From JAHOYW01 sp963664605 (lineage in GTDB: Bacteria > Verrucomicrobiota > Lentisphaeria > Victivallales > Victivallaceae): a stretch of DNA of 64,000 nucleotides. Numbering within the stretch: the first letter of the stretch is position 1; every line of letters begins with the position of its first letter. The stretch covers positions 1,550,001 to 1,614,000 of the forward strand of contig OY761536.1 in the NCBI GenBank assembly GCA_963664605.1. The letters run 5' to 3'. The position numbers and the translations under genes were made by a program. The notes below the pieces were generated by a model. That model saw nothing but the letters and a program-made list of their open reading frames with translations. It did no database searches and was not told where the DNA came from. This document shows positions 16,357-24,982 of this stretch, piece by piece.

Positions 16357-17130
16357 ATGCGTAAACGATTTTTAATTTTGGTTGTTATGGCAGTTTTTAT
16401 GCTGTTGCTTCCCGTAGTAAAGTCAGCTGGTATTAGCCGTTCGGATAAAAAGGTCATTACGGAATTTCTCAAAGAGAAAGGGGCGTGGTATGTATTTTCG
16501 TCAAAGAATTCCACAAGATTCAAAATTATGGGGAAATATGATTATGACCATGCCAGAGAGGGAATGTTTTATAAAGGGGCGCTGTTTAAAAACAAATTTT
16601 ATCTCATGAATAAAAAAGGCGTAGTGTATGAGCCGACATGGGAAAATAAGAATAATTTAAAACAGTTTGTAGTTCCCGCGAAACAGTATTTGAAAAGTTT
16701 GTCTGCCTATGTGAAAAAATATAAGCTGGCTAATGATATGTCATCTGAAAACATTAAAAACTCTCAGGATAATGTAAAAAAGTTAAAAGATATCTGGATA
16801 AAACTTACTACTGAGGAAACAAACGACCAGAGAAATTACAACTACCGGAACAAATATAGCCGGATGGTAAGTGAAGCTCAGAAAGAATATAAAAAAGCAA
16901 AAAAAGGGTTGAAGAAGCTGCTTGATAAACACGAGGATATTAGCGCAAAATACAATGCGGCAGATAAGAAATTTAAAGATTTTTACATGCGCTATGCCAA
17001 AATAATACCAGCGGACAATGATATCGCCCCGGAACGTAAAGAGCTCACAGAAATGATAAAAAGATTACCGCTTGAAAAGGTAAAACACATACTGCAGGAA
17101 CTAAAGCAGGAGGAAAAAACTGATAACTAG
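16357..17130 (+). CDS. Secreted coiled-coil protein of unknown function
   Basis: A 257-residue protein with a signal peptide (MRKRFLILVVMAVFMLLLPV, then VKSAG). An N-terminal globular part includes KGAWYVFSSKNSTRFKIMG and LFKNKFYLMNKKG. A Lys/Glu-rich helical region at about 110-215 (SSENIKNSQDNVKKLKDIWI, EAQKEYKKAKKGLKKLLDKH) is probably coiled coil. An AGAGGA ribosome site precedes the ATG. No enzyme motif is seen. The 222-bp gap before it and the gap after it suggest it is monocistronic. Confidence 0.72.
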   Translation: MRKRFLILVVMAVFMLLLPVVKSAGISRSDKKVITEFLKEKGAWYVFSSKNSTRFKIMGKYDYDHAREGMFYKGALFKNKFYLMNKKGVVYEPTWENKNNLKQFVVPAKQYLKSLSAYVKKYKLANDMSSENIKNSQDNVKKLKDIWIKLTTEETNDQRNYNYRNKYSRMVSEAQKEYKKAKKGLKKLLDKHEDISAKYNAADKKFKDFYMRYAKIIPADNDIAPERKELTEMIKRLPLEKVKHILQELKQEEKTDN

Positions 17131-17262
17131 CCGTTACTCCTCTGAGAAAGTATTTTCAATATCTAAAATAACTTAATGACCGGAAATTTCTTTTGCCTTA
17201 CATAATCGGTCAGTTCTTTTCTGGATGTTTTAATAAATTCTATTAACAAGGTTTTCCTCGTG

Positions 17263-17340
17263 CGGTTCTTGAGGACACTCGCCCCCATGAAAAACTCAGT
17301 GTTTGGGTTTCAAATGGAGGGCGAGATCCTGTCGAGTCAT
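17263..17340. repeat. Imperfect inverted repeat, REP-like
   Basis: Inside the 303-bp gap 17131-17433 the segment 17263-17288 is an imperfect inverted copy of 17314-17340; both contain the core GGGCGAG preceded by ATGG. A related single copy (GGAAGGCGA...CGAGTCA) occurs at 23541-23565. This points to a dispersed palindromic intergenic repeat rather than a gene. The rest of the gap holds nothing I can support. Confidence 0.5.
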
Positions 17341-17433
17341 AAACCGGATATTGTTTTGTAACTTAACTGAGTGGTTTACTGCCTTACTTCTATTAACATT
17401 CTTACTTTGGATTATTTTTATCTCACGGGATGT

Positions 17434-18432
17434 TTACACTTCAGATTCATTCGAAGCATCGCGTTTCTGAAGATATTTCGCGTAGAATGCCAATGCCGGA
17501 ATTTGAATAGCTAAACCAACTGCTATCATTATTGTCACTAATCCTAAAAAATCATACTTCTGATATGTTCCAAGTACAACCCCGAGAGTGATTACATGAT
17601 ATCTGGCGGCAGTTCCAAAGAAAAAAGATTTTGCCATGGGGGCTTTATGCAGGAAATTTCCCAAAAAATGGCTTATGATGAAAATCACGGCATAAAATAC
17701 CAATACCGGAATTAATGCCAGCATTAAGGTTTCAGGATCATTTAATATGCTCTGGTTTATTCTGAGGGACATGACTAAAAAGCTGACTATCACAACGCCG
17801 CAGGCACTGATCCCCCCATTCACGGGTTTCAATTTTTTGAAAAATTCGTATCCTTTCTTTTTGATGATAATTTTTCTGGCAATGTAGCCGAATATTACTG
17901 GAATCACGATTATGAAGAACAGTTTTTCCAGAATTACCGCCTTGTCAACCTCAACTGCTCCACTTCCCATTAGATGATTTGTGAGTCCCGGAATGACGAA
18001 TGGGAGAACGAGCACGGACATGATTATGCCGGAGCTGACAATCGCCATAACAGAGGGCATATCCCCCTTGGTGAAATAAGTCCAGTTGATTGTCATTCCA
18101 CTGGTGGGAACCAGTGAGAGAAGCACCAGTCCCAGCCACATTGCCGGATATTCCCGTAAAAACAGCCAGCCAATCCCGTACGCGACTAAAGGATATAAAA
18201 TGAAGTTGGTAAGCAGAGTGGATAACATTATTCCTTTGGCATGGGAGAATTCCTTGAGCCCTTTGTCAAATTCCAGATTGATGAATACCGGAAAAATCAT
18301 TACCAGCAAGGCGCTGACACATATAATTCTGGAATATTCCATCGGCCACCAATGCCCTTTCAGTAAGCCCAGGATTAACATTACCGGGATCAATACCGCC
18401 AGGTTTTTCCTTACAAAATTCAGAAATTTCAT
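17434..18432 (-). CDS. BASS/ACR3-type transporter (bile acid:sodium symporter superfamily)
   Basis: A 332-residue integral membrane protein with about ten hydrophobic segments and the BASS/ACR3 fold order: LAVLIPVMLILGLLKG, ICVSALLVMIFPVFINLEF, LVLLSLVPTSGMTINWTYF (the re-entrant substrate region), SSGIIMSVLVLPFVIPG, and KSFFFGTAARYHVITLGVVL. ACR3 arsenite exporters carry a Cys in the fourth helix (A-P-C-T), where this protein has P-T-S; arsenite export is therefore doubtful and another anion or organic-acid substrate is possible. A GAGGT ribosome site is present. It lies 72 bp after the CoA-disulfide-reductase-like gene, likely the same operon. Confidence 0.8.
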   Translation of the reverse strand: MKFLNFVRKNLAVLIPVMLILGLLKGHWWPMEYSRIICVSALLVMIFPVFINLEFDKGLKEFSHAKGIMLSTLLTNFILYPLVAYGIGWLFLREYPAMWLGLVLLSLVPTSGMTINWTYFTKGDMPSVMAIVSSGIIMSVLVLPFVIPGLTNHLMGSGAVEVDKAVILEKLFFIIVIPVIFGYIARKIIIKKKGYEFFKKLKPVNGGISACGVVIVSFLVMSLRINQSILNDPETLMLALIPVLVFYAVIFIISHFLGNFLHKAPMAKSFFFGTAARYHVITLGVVLGTYQKYDFLGLVTIMIAVGLAIQIPALAFYAKYLQKRDASNESEV

Positions 18433-18504
18433 ACTATACCTCTATTTTTTATTGGTAAATTAGTTAATAATAAAAACATAACATTAGAATCGGTGTTTGC
18501 GGTT

Positions 18505-20178
18505 TCAGCCTGTAATTTTATCATAGGGCCACATCAAGATACCGCCGTCCATGACTTTGACATTTTTATAACCGTTTTGTTTTAAGATCAATGCCGCTTC
18601 ATAGCCACGCAGGGATATTTTACAAAAGGCAACCACAGGTTTTGTTTTATCAATTTTATCCAAACTGTTTCTGACCGCGCCAAGCGGTACGGATAATGAA
18701 CCTTCGATACGCATCTGTTCAACTTCGCCCGGCGATCTGACGTCGAGTAAAATAAAATCTTCGTCGGCATCAAGCATGGCCTTTACTTCCCTGGAACTTA
18801 TCCCCTCCATCAAGCCGGCAATTTTATTACGGATAATGTTAGCGGCTGTCAGGATATTATCGACTGCCGGAGCGTAAGGCGGCGCATAACTGAGATCAAG
18901 GTTAGCTAATTGATTGACTGTCATACCAGCGCTTATTGCGGTTGCGGCAACATCAATCCGTTTATCCGCTACTCCCATGCCGATCCCTTGCGCACCAAGC
19001 AGTTTGCCGCTTTTCCGGTCAGCAATAAGTTTGAGCATCAAGGGTTTGGCATCAGGCATAAAATGCGCCTTGTCAGGAGCTGGAGCCAGGCAAGTTACCA
19101 CATCATAACCGGCATCAACGGCCTGTTGCGTCCCAAGTCCGGTCCGGGCAACCGAGAAATCAAAAATTTTACAGACAGTACTGCCCAATACGCCGGGAAA
19201 GTGGTCATCAATGCCGCAAATGTTATTGGCCGCCACGCGCCCTTCTTTATTGGCAGTCGAGCCTAGCGGAATATAGCATGGTTTACTAGTAATAATATTC
19301 ATTTTTTCAGCGCAGTCGCCGACCGCAAAAATGTCCGGGTCGCTAGTCCGCATCTGCGGGTTAACCTTTATTGCCCGTGTTGGACCGATTTCAAGACCGC
19401 AGTCAATTGCAAGTTTTGTTGACGGTGATATGCCGATTGCCATAACCACCATATCAACCGCAATATCACCGTTATTGGTAATGACTTTATTGACAATATT
19501 ATTTTCTCCGGTAAAACCGGTAACTTTGGTCCCGGTCATGATTTTAACCCCTTTACTGTTGAAATATTTTTCAACCAGTATCGCCATTTCAGGATCAAGC
19601 ATCGGCAGAATATTAGGCAAAAACTCAACCATTGTTACCCGGCATCCGGTTTCAACAAAAGCCTCTGCGACCTCTACGCCGATCAGTCCGCCACCGACAA
19701 TCACTACGTTAGGCGCGTTGTGCTTAGCCAATTTTGCCTTGATTACTTCAGCATCCTCAACCCCTTTCAGTGAAAAAATATTTTTCATTTTCAAACCGGG
19801 AATTGGAGGTTTTACCGCATTCGCGCCGGTTGCCAGTACCAGTTTGTCATAATCAAGTTTTTCTTCACTGCCATCGGGTTTACGAATAGCAACTGTCTTA
19901 TTTTTGCGATCAATCGCGGTTGCTTCGGTGTGATTGAGAACCTTGACGTTTTTCACTTTCTGAAAAAACACTGAATCACGAACTGTTCCGACTGGAGTTG
20001 CCATCAGCTCTTTCTGTTCTTTGATCACTCCCGAAATATAGTAAGGCAGCCCACAGCCGGCATAAGAGAGGAACTCTCCTTTTTCAATGATGGTTACTTC
20101 CGCGTCCGGACATAAACGATTAATTTTTGAAGCTGTTTTGGGGCCAGCTGCAACGCCACCGATAATTACTACTTTCAT
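18505..20178 (-). CDS. CoA-disulfide reductase-like FAD oxidoreductase with C-terminal rhodanese domain
   Basis: A 557-residue fusion. Residues 1-450 are a pyridine-nucleotide-disulfide oxidoreductase (FAD motif VVIIGGVAAGPKTASKI; active-site Cys42 in SYAGCGLPYYI; NAD-binding NVVIVGGGLIGVEVAEAF; FAD motif DIFAVGDCAEK; dimer region CKIFDFSVARTGLG). Residues about 465-557 are a rhodanese domain (FILLDVRSPGEVEQMRI, active-site loop AFCKISLRGY). The single Cys and lack of a CxxxxC disulfide identify the CoA-disulfide/persulfide reductase and NADH oxidase subgroup; the rhodanese domain suggests CoA-persulfide or polysulfide reduction. It lies 40 bp downstream of zwf, a source of NADPH. Confidence 0.9.
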   Translation of the reverse strand: MKVVIIGGVAAGPKTASKINRLCPDAEVTIIEKGEFLSYAGCGLPYYISGVIKEQKELMATPVGTVRDSVFFQKVKNVKVLNHTEATAIDRKNKTVAIRKPDGSEEKLDYDKLVLATGANAVKPPIPGLKMKNIFSLKGVEDAEVIKAKLAKHNAPNVVIVGGGLIGVEVAEAFVETGCRVTMVEFLPNILPMLDPEMAILVEKYFNSKGVKIMTGTKVTGFTGENNIVNKVITNNGDIAVDMVVMAIGISPSTKLAIDCGLEIGPTRAIKVNPQMRTSDPDIFAVGDCAEKMNIITSKPCYIPLGSTANKEGRVAANNICGIDDHFPGVLGSTVCKIFDFSVARTGLGTQQAVDAGYDVVTCLAPAPDKAHFMPDAKPLMLKLIADRKSGKLLGAQGIGMGVADKRIDVAATAISAGMTVNQLANLDLSYAPPYAPAVDNILTAANIIRNKIAGLMEGISSREVKAMLDADEDFILLDVRSPGEVEQMRIEGSLSVPLGAVRNSLDKIDKTKPVVAFCKISLRGYEAALILKQNGYKNVKVMDGGILMWPYDKITG

Positions 20179-20218
20179 TTTTTTTGTTCCTTTAAATTAT
20201 GGTTAAGATTTTTTATGT

Positions 20219-21682
20219 TTATTTCTTTTCACACGGGCAATCGGTTTCCTTAAAAACCGGTTTCAGTCCACAGGAACCGAAAGGATAGGGTTCGGGAACG
20301 ACTTTTTGCAGTTTCAAATAATTCAAAACCGGCATCAGGATATCCCAGGACGCGCGCAGTTCATCATCACGGATAAATAATTCCTTATTTCCGGCCATGA
20401 CGTCCAGCAAAAGATTTTCATAAGCTTCGGGCAGTACCGGGTTGTTGAACGCCCGGTTATAACTCAAATCAAGGTCTTTTACCGCGAAATCAAGTTTGCT
20501 GTCCGGAGCCTTTGTTGTTATCTTAAAATGAAAGCCTTCATTCGGCTGGATTCTGATTATCAGTTCATTAGGTTTTGGACATTTTCCGAGATTACAGAAT
20601 ATACCTCCAGATTTTCCTTTGAATTTAATGCGGACTTCTGCTTTACTTTCCCGCATTCCTTTTCCGGCGGTCATTACAAAACGGGTATCCCGCCAGCGTT
20701 CATTGTCTATTTTAAATTTTATCCGGGCGAAGGTTGGCGTCAGGGAATCATCAGGAACTGACGGCTCATCGCGATAACCGGAAACATTGACGCCTTTGTA
20801 AACAGCTCCGGTATACTGTCCGGCCTGCACTCCGCCTGGAACAATGGCTTTTACGTTTTCCAGCAACTCCACCTTGCGGTCGCGAATGGCGTCGGCATCC
20901 ATGGATGCCGGTTCTTCCATTCCGATCAATGCCAGTATTTGGAGCAGGTGGTTTTGCATAACGTCACGGATTATGCCATAGTTGTCAAAATATTTACCTC
21001 TTCCATAAACACCGAGATCTTCTGTCCAGAGAAGTTCCATTTTCTCAATATATTTGGAATTCCACAAAGGCTCAAAAAACTGGTTGGCAAAGCGCAGTAC
21101 CAGAAGATTTTGGACCATTTCTTTGCCGAGATAATGATCGATGCGGAATATCTGTTCTTCGCTAAAACCGTCAGCCAGTATCCAAGTTAATTCGTCCGAA
21201 GATTTCCGGTCTCGCCCAAAAGGTTTTTCTATTACCAGCTTTGTCCGGGATTTGGCGTTTCTGCCCTCCAGGGCTGTACTCAGATTCAACGATATGTCTG
21301 CAAACACATTGGAAGGAACCGCGAAATAAAAAATATAATCGCTCTCCATGCCGTCATTCAGTTCATCTATAAAATCAAACAGCTTGTTCAATTTGCGGAA
21401 AGACTGCTGTGATTCGTATTGCCCGGAAATATAATAACAATTTGACAGAAAATTCCGGCTTAAGTCTCCACAGCCTATTTCAGATTCGTACCGGCAGGTC
21501 AAGCTTCCAGAAATTTTATCACGGAATTCCTGATGACTCCAGTTGCTTCGTGCAAAACCGAAAAAACGGGTATTGTCAGGCAAATAACCCCGGCCATACA
21601 AAGTGAAAAACGCGGGAAATATTTTACGTTCTGCCAGATCTCCAGAAGCGCCGAAAACGATTATGTTGAGAGGTTTTTTCAT
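20219..21682 (-). CDS. zwf: Glucose-6-phosphate dehydrogenase
   Basis: A 487-residue enzyme oxidising glucose-6-phosphate to 6-phosphogluconolactone with NADP. The Rossmann motif FGASGDLAERKIFPAF lies at the N-terminus, and EKPFGRD and the substrate/catalytic motif RIDHYLGKEMVQNL are present, as are NHLLQILALIGMEEP and LPEAYENLLLDVMAGN. Length is normal. The C-terminus ends with a Cys-containing tail (GSCGLKPVFKETDCPCEKK). It is first in a probable three-gene operon with the CoA-disulfide-reductase-like and BASS genes, which implies a redox or thiol-stress role in addition to the pentose phosphate pathway. Confidence 0.95.
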   Translation of the reverse strand: MKKPLNIIVFGASGDLAERKIFPAFFTLYGRGYLPDNTRFFGFARSNWSHQEFRDKISGSLTCRYESEIGCGDLSRNFLSNCYYISGQYESQQSFRKLNKLFDFIDELNDGMESDYIFYFAVPSNVFADISLNLSTALEGRNAKSRTKLVIEKPFGRDRKSSDELTWILADGFSEEQIFRIDHYLGKEMVQNLLVLRFANQFFEPLWNSKYIEKMELLWTEDLGVYGRGKYFDNYGIIRDVMQNHLLQILALIGMEEPASMDADAIRDRKVELLENVKAIVPGGVQAGQYTGAVYKGVNVSGYRDEPSVPDDSLTPTFARIKFKIDNERWRDTRFVMTAGKGMRESKAEVRIKFKGKSGGIFCNLGKCPKPNELIIRIQPNEGFHFKITTKAPDSKLDFAVKDLDLSYNRAFNNPVLPEAYENLLLDVMAGNKELFIRDDELRASWDILMPVLNYLKLQKVVPEPYPFGSCGLKPVFKETDCPCEKK

Positions 21683-21703
21683 AATTTTTTATTATAGAAT
21701 TTG

Positions 21704-22777
21704 TTAGTTGAAGTTAATGATTTTGTCAAAGCAAATCACGGGTCTTTTGTTATCTCCGCGAATTATATATTTGATACGGAATTTATCCGGAAGTTTCCTG
21801 TCGGCTCTGAATTTGGAACCGTCGATTATAGAATATTTTGTTATCTGAGAAAACTTGTTCACTGTTCTTACTATGTGATAACGCCGGTTCAGAGTACGTA
21901 CCAGGGAAAAATCAAGTTGTAGCGGCTTGTCTTTAAGATCGGTTAACTGCAGTGTGGTACTGCAGTCATAGATGCAGTTATGCTTATGCATTTGGCGGCA
22001 AAAAGCGAAAGTATTGTCGTCAATTTTGAAAACTGCAAAGAAACCATAATCGTTAGAAGCTTTGCTCAGAAGTTTCCAACTGCGCAGACCGACTACTTTA
22101 AGCCATTTTTCCAAAGTGCCGGTATCAGGCAATTTATCGGTCATGATATTTTCAATTCCGCGGACAGAGTCTATGATGTTGGTGATCTGTTCATCGAAAA
22201 CAACTTTATGAATATCCTTAACTTCCGTAGCAACTACTCTTAAATGCTTAGGGAAACACTGTAAACTGATGACATAGCCGTTGAGTTCGCGGGCTTTTAT
22301 CGCTTTGCCGGCAGTTTTATCCCAAATTCTATATTCCTGAACTATGGAGGCGTTAGGATTCCATTTTTTCAGTTGGATGTTCTGGCCTTTTTCATTAAAC
22401 ACTTCAACTCTCAGCCGTTTGTCCCGACCGGAACTGTGACGGAAGCAGAACGCCAGTTTGCTGTTATCCATTCCTGCATCGAAAATGGCAAAGTAATAAC
22501 CGTTTTTTGTTTTGGCTTTCAAAAGATGCCACTTATAAAGATGCGTCATCTGGGCCAGCCATTCGTGAAAGTTCTTATAAACCGGCAGTCTATCGACGTT
22601 TCTGCTTCCGAAATAACCATTGGACCAGTTTTCCGCGCCTGGATCGATATCCGAATCGGAATCAGCGTCGAGGAAAAAGTCACCGGGAAGGATAGGGGTT
22701 GAATAATCCATATCTCCTGAAGCCGATACTAAGATGTTTGTACAAATTACCGCCAAAATAACTAATATTTTTTTCAT
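21704..22777 (-). CDS. Secreted protein of unknown function
   Basis: About 357 residues from the ATG at 22777, which follows a strong AAAGGAGGT ribosome site; an upstream in-frame start at 22810 is less likely. The signal peptide is MKKILVILAVICTNILVSAS. The mature protein has two related halves: EWLAQMTHLYKWHLLKAKTK with FAIFDAGMDNSKLAFCFRHS, and EKWLKVVGLRSWKLLSKASN with FFAVFKIDDNTFAFCRQMHK. This indicates an internal duplication of a small alpha/beta domain. No catalytic motif is seen. It lies 22 bp upstream of zwf; a promoter region with an ArsR-type operator candidate precedes it. Confidence 0.75.
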   Translation of the reverse strand: MKKILVILAVICTNILVSASGDMDYSTPILPGDFFLDADSDSDIDPGAENWSNGYFGSRNVDRLPVYKNFHEWLAQMTHLYKWHLLKAKTKNGYYFAIFDAGMDNSKLAFCFRHSSGRDKRLRVEVFNEKGQNIQLKKWNPNASIVQEYRIWDKTAGKAIKARELNGYVISLQCFPKHLRVVATEVKDIHKVVFDEQITNIIDSVRGIENIMTDKLPDTGTLEKWLKVVGLRSWKLLSKASNDYGFFAVFKIDDNTFAFCRQMHKHNCIYDCSTTLQLTDLKDKPLQLDFSLVRTLNRRYHIVRTVNKFSQITKYSIIDGSKFRADRKLPDKFRIKYIIRGDNKRPVICFDKIINFN

Positions 22778-22954
22778 AATAAAACCTCCTTTAGTTTTTA
22801 TGTTTGACAATAGTTGTTAAAATTCATTATTGAACATCCGGATGACTGTGAATGAGGATTTGGCTTGTAAAACCAACATTTCAAATCCCCGGAGGTTCCG
22901 GAAACTATTATATTAAGAACTTTTTTGTATTTTTTATTTAAAGTTATTTCCTAT

Positions 22955-22970
22955 TTAGCTAATAAGCTAA
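22955..22970. promoter_or_regulatory. Palindrome TTAGCT-N4-AGCTAA, candidate ArsR operator
   Basis: A perfect 6-4-6 inverted repeat lies between the arsR-family gene and the secreted-protein gene, 178 bp before the latter. The half-site TTAGCTA is shared with the repeat at 23315-23328 in front of the arsR-family gene, suggesting one regulator binds both. Confidence 0.5.
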
Positions 22971-22989
22971 TTTACTTGTGTAAAAAAAA

Positions 22990-23292
22990 TTACCCTGTCA
23001 GTTTATTAGTGCAGGCTAAAGTATCTTTTACACATTTTTGTTTTATCCTATAGAAAACATTATTGCTTTCTTTTCGAGAAGCAATAAGTCCAACATTTTT
23101 CAAGACTGACAGATGTTTTGAAATAGTAGGCATTTCCACTCCAATCATTTTTGTCAGTTCATTTACACAATGTTCTCGTTTCAGCAGCTGTTCAACTATA
23201 AATATTCTTGTCGGATGAGCAAGTGCTTTGAACACTTCTGCCTGAGCCAATAAGATTTCCAGATTTTCGTTATAGTTCATATTAAACACCAT
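22990..23292 (-). CDS. ArsR/SmtB family transcriptional regulator
   Basis: A 100-residue winged-helix regulator with the family pattern EVFKALAHPTRIFIVEQLLK, EHCVNELTKMIGVEMPTISK, and HLSVLKNVGLIASRKESNNV plus FYRI. Cys lies in the REHCVNEL position close to the classic metal/redox site, with two more in the C-terminal helix (KQKCVKDTLACTNKL), so it may sense a metal, persulfide or oxidant. It probably represses itself and the minus-strand genes downstream, since related TTAGCTA elements lie on both sides. Confidence 0.88.
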   Translation of the reverse strand: MVFNMNYNENLEILLAQAEVFKALAHPTRIFIVEQLLKREHCVNELTKMIGVEMPTISKHLSVLKNVGLIASRKESNNVFYRIKQKCVKDTLACTNKLTG

Positions 23293-23314
23293 TGTTTATG
23301 ATATATTTACTATA

Positions 23315-23328
23315 TAGCTAAATAGCTA
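23315..23328. promoter_or_regulatory. TAGCTAAATAGCTA repeat, candidate operator of the ArsR-family gene
   Basis: Two TAGCTA units separated by AA, followed by another partial unit (AATAG), lie 23-36 bp upstream of the arsR-family start. The half-site recurs at 22955-22970. Confidence 0.5.
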
Positions 23329-23540
23329 AATAGTCAAGTGCGATAAGCAAAAAAAACATTTTTATTTTCAGATAATACAATTTTACATTCGAAATTACTA
23401 TATGGTCTGGAAAAATTTATTTGGATATTAATTACTAATACGTCTGGAAACAGCCGTGACATATTAACGTCGTGTGTAAGTTTTTTATCGTGCTTGCCGA
23501 GGCATGGCTTGTTCGAATACCGCCGCATTATGCGTTTTCT

Positions 23541-23570
23541 GGAAGGCGATTGCCCTCACGAGTCAAAACG
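23541..23570. repeat. Single copy of dispersed REP-like element
   Basis: GGAAGGCGA...CGAGTCAAAA resembles the right arm of the inverted repeat at 17314-17343 (GGAGGGCGA...CGAGTCATAA). It lies in the 306-bp gap 23293-23598 after gltD. I see no gene in that gap. Confidence 0.35.
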
Positions 23571-23598
23571 AAAAAATAATTAATTAAATCAGTAACCC

Positions 23599-24972
23599 CT
23601 AAGCAGAAAGATATTCGTTTACTTCTTTGGCTACTTCCCGGCTGTGGGCTATAGCCCGGACGACTAATGATGCTCCCTTAGCACAATCGCCGACTACGAA
23701 GATACCATTTTCTTTTTGTTCATGCAAGGTTCCGCGTTCTCCAATATTCAACCCCAATGCGTCAGGATTTGATACCCCGGTGAAACCTAAAGCCAGGAAA
23801 ACTGCGTCCGCTGGAATAGTTTCCTCGGTTCCGGGAATTTCCTTGAACGTCAAAGGACGGCCTTCAGGCGTGAATTCCCATTCCACCTGTACAGTCTTCA
23901 AGGCTTTGACCTTACCGTCTTCGCCTTCGAAAGCCTTGGTCTGGATGTTCCAGCGGCGTTCACCGCCTTCAAGATGGCTGGAAGATGTCCGTAGCTGGTA
24001 GGGCCATTCCGGCCACGGGGTCGAACATGAACGTACCTGCGGTGGTTCGGGCATGATTTCAAGTTGCAGAACGCTTTTTGCGTCCTGACGCAAAGATGTT
24101 CCAACACAGTCGCTTCCGGTATCCCCGCCGCCGATAACAACAACTTTTTTGCCGTTTACATTAATTGGCGGTGCAGGCACTTCGCCCGCGTTCGCACGAT
24201 TTTGTCCGCCGAGGAATTCGAGGGCGAAATGAATATTGGCTAATTCATGTCCCGGAACTGGTATGTCGCGGGCTTCGGGAGTACCGATAGCGATGACAAC
24301 CGCGTCAAAACGTTTATACAAATATTCAACTGCGACATCAGCTCCGATCCGGGTGTTGCATTCAAATTTTATTCCTGATTCTTTCATTAAATTAATGCGG
24401 CGGTCAATAACCCATTTTTCCAGTTTGAAATCAGGAATGCCGTAGCGCAGCAGTCCGCCGGGTGCGGCAGCTTTTTCAAATACGGTTACGCGGTGGCCCT
24501 GATGCATCAATTCATCCGCAACCGCCAGTCCCGCCGGGCCGGAACCGATTACCGCGACATTTTTACCGCTCAATTTTTCCGGAATGAAAGCTTCGATATA
24601 TCCTTCTTCAAAAGCTTTTTCGACAATGATTTTTTCCAGCTGGCGCACCATGACCGGACTTCCGTCGATTCCAGATGTGCATGAACCTTCACAGAGTGCC
24701 GGACATATTCTGGCGGTGAATTCAGGGAAATTACTGGTTGTGCTCAGGATATTCCATGCTTCCCGGTAATTACCGGCGAGAACTGCCGCATTCATCTCCG
24801 GTATAACGTTTTCGAGCGGGCATCCTGAACCATGACAGAACGGAATTCCACAACTGGTACAGCGGCTTGCCTGTTCCAGAATTTCAGCGGCGGTCAGTTT
24901 CCTTTCGACTTCCTTGAAATCTTTTTTCCGTTCATCTATAGGACGGTAAATATTATGTAATCTCTGTTTCAT
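23599..24972 (-). CDS. gltD: Glutamate synthase small subunit (NADPH)
   Basis: A 457-residue GltD, the FAD/[4Fe-4S] electron-input subunit. The Cys-rich N-terminus (RCTSCGIPFCHGSGCPLENV; RICPALCEGSCTSGI) binds the iron-sulfur centres. An FAD-binding segment NVAVIGSGPAGLAVADEL, a loop GGLLRYGIPDFKLEK, an NADPH-binding segment KKVVVIGGGDTGSDCVGTS, and a terminal FAD motif GIFVVGDCAKGASLVVRAI follow. It is 10 bp downstream of gltB and translated from the same sigma-54-type promoter, supplying electrons for glutamine-dependent glutamate synthesis. Confidence 0.96.
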   Translation of the reverse strand: MKQRLHNIYRPIDERKKDFKEVERKLTAAEILEQASRCTSCGIPFCHGSGCPLENVIPEMNAAVLAGNYREAWNILSTTSNFPEFTARICPALCEGSCTSGIDGSPVMVRQLEKIIVEKAFEEGYIEAFIPEKLSGKNVAVIGSGPAGLAVADELMHQGHRVTVFEKAAAPGGLLRYGIPDFKLEKWVIDRRINLMKESGIKFECNTRIGADVAVEYLYKRFDAVVIAIGTPEARDIPVPGHELANIHFALEFLGGQNRANAGEVPAPPINVNGKKVVVIGGGDTGSDCVGTSLRQDAKSVLQLEIMPEPPQVRSCSTPWPEWPYQLRTSSSHLEGGERRWNIQTKAFEGEDGKVKALKTVQVEWEFTPEGRPLTFKEIPGTEETIPADAVFLALGFTGVSNPDALGLNIGERGTLHEQKENGIFVVGDCAKGASLVVRAIAHSREVAKEVNEYLSA

Positions 24973-24982
24973 TTATATTTCC

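Noticed and set aside
19331..19852. 173-residue plus-strand open frame antisense to the CoA-disulfide-reductase-like gene
   Set aside because: Low-complexity Ser/Thr/Ile translation typical of an antisense shadow; the minus-strand frame has a complete enzyme.
17434..23292. Arsenic-resistance operon reading (ACR3-like transporter plus ArsR regulator)
   Set aside because: No arsenate reductase or arsenite methylase is present, the transporter lacks the ACR3 cysteine, and four other genes separate it from the regulator.
23334..23528. 64-residue minus-strand open frame in the gap before the ArsR-family gene
   Set aside because: No ribosome site, no hydrophobic or domain pattern, overlaps AT-rich promoter DNA and ends before a repeat; insufficient evidence for a gene.
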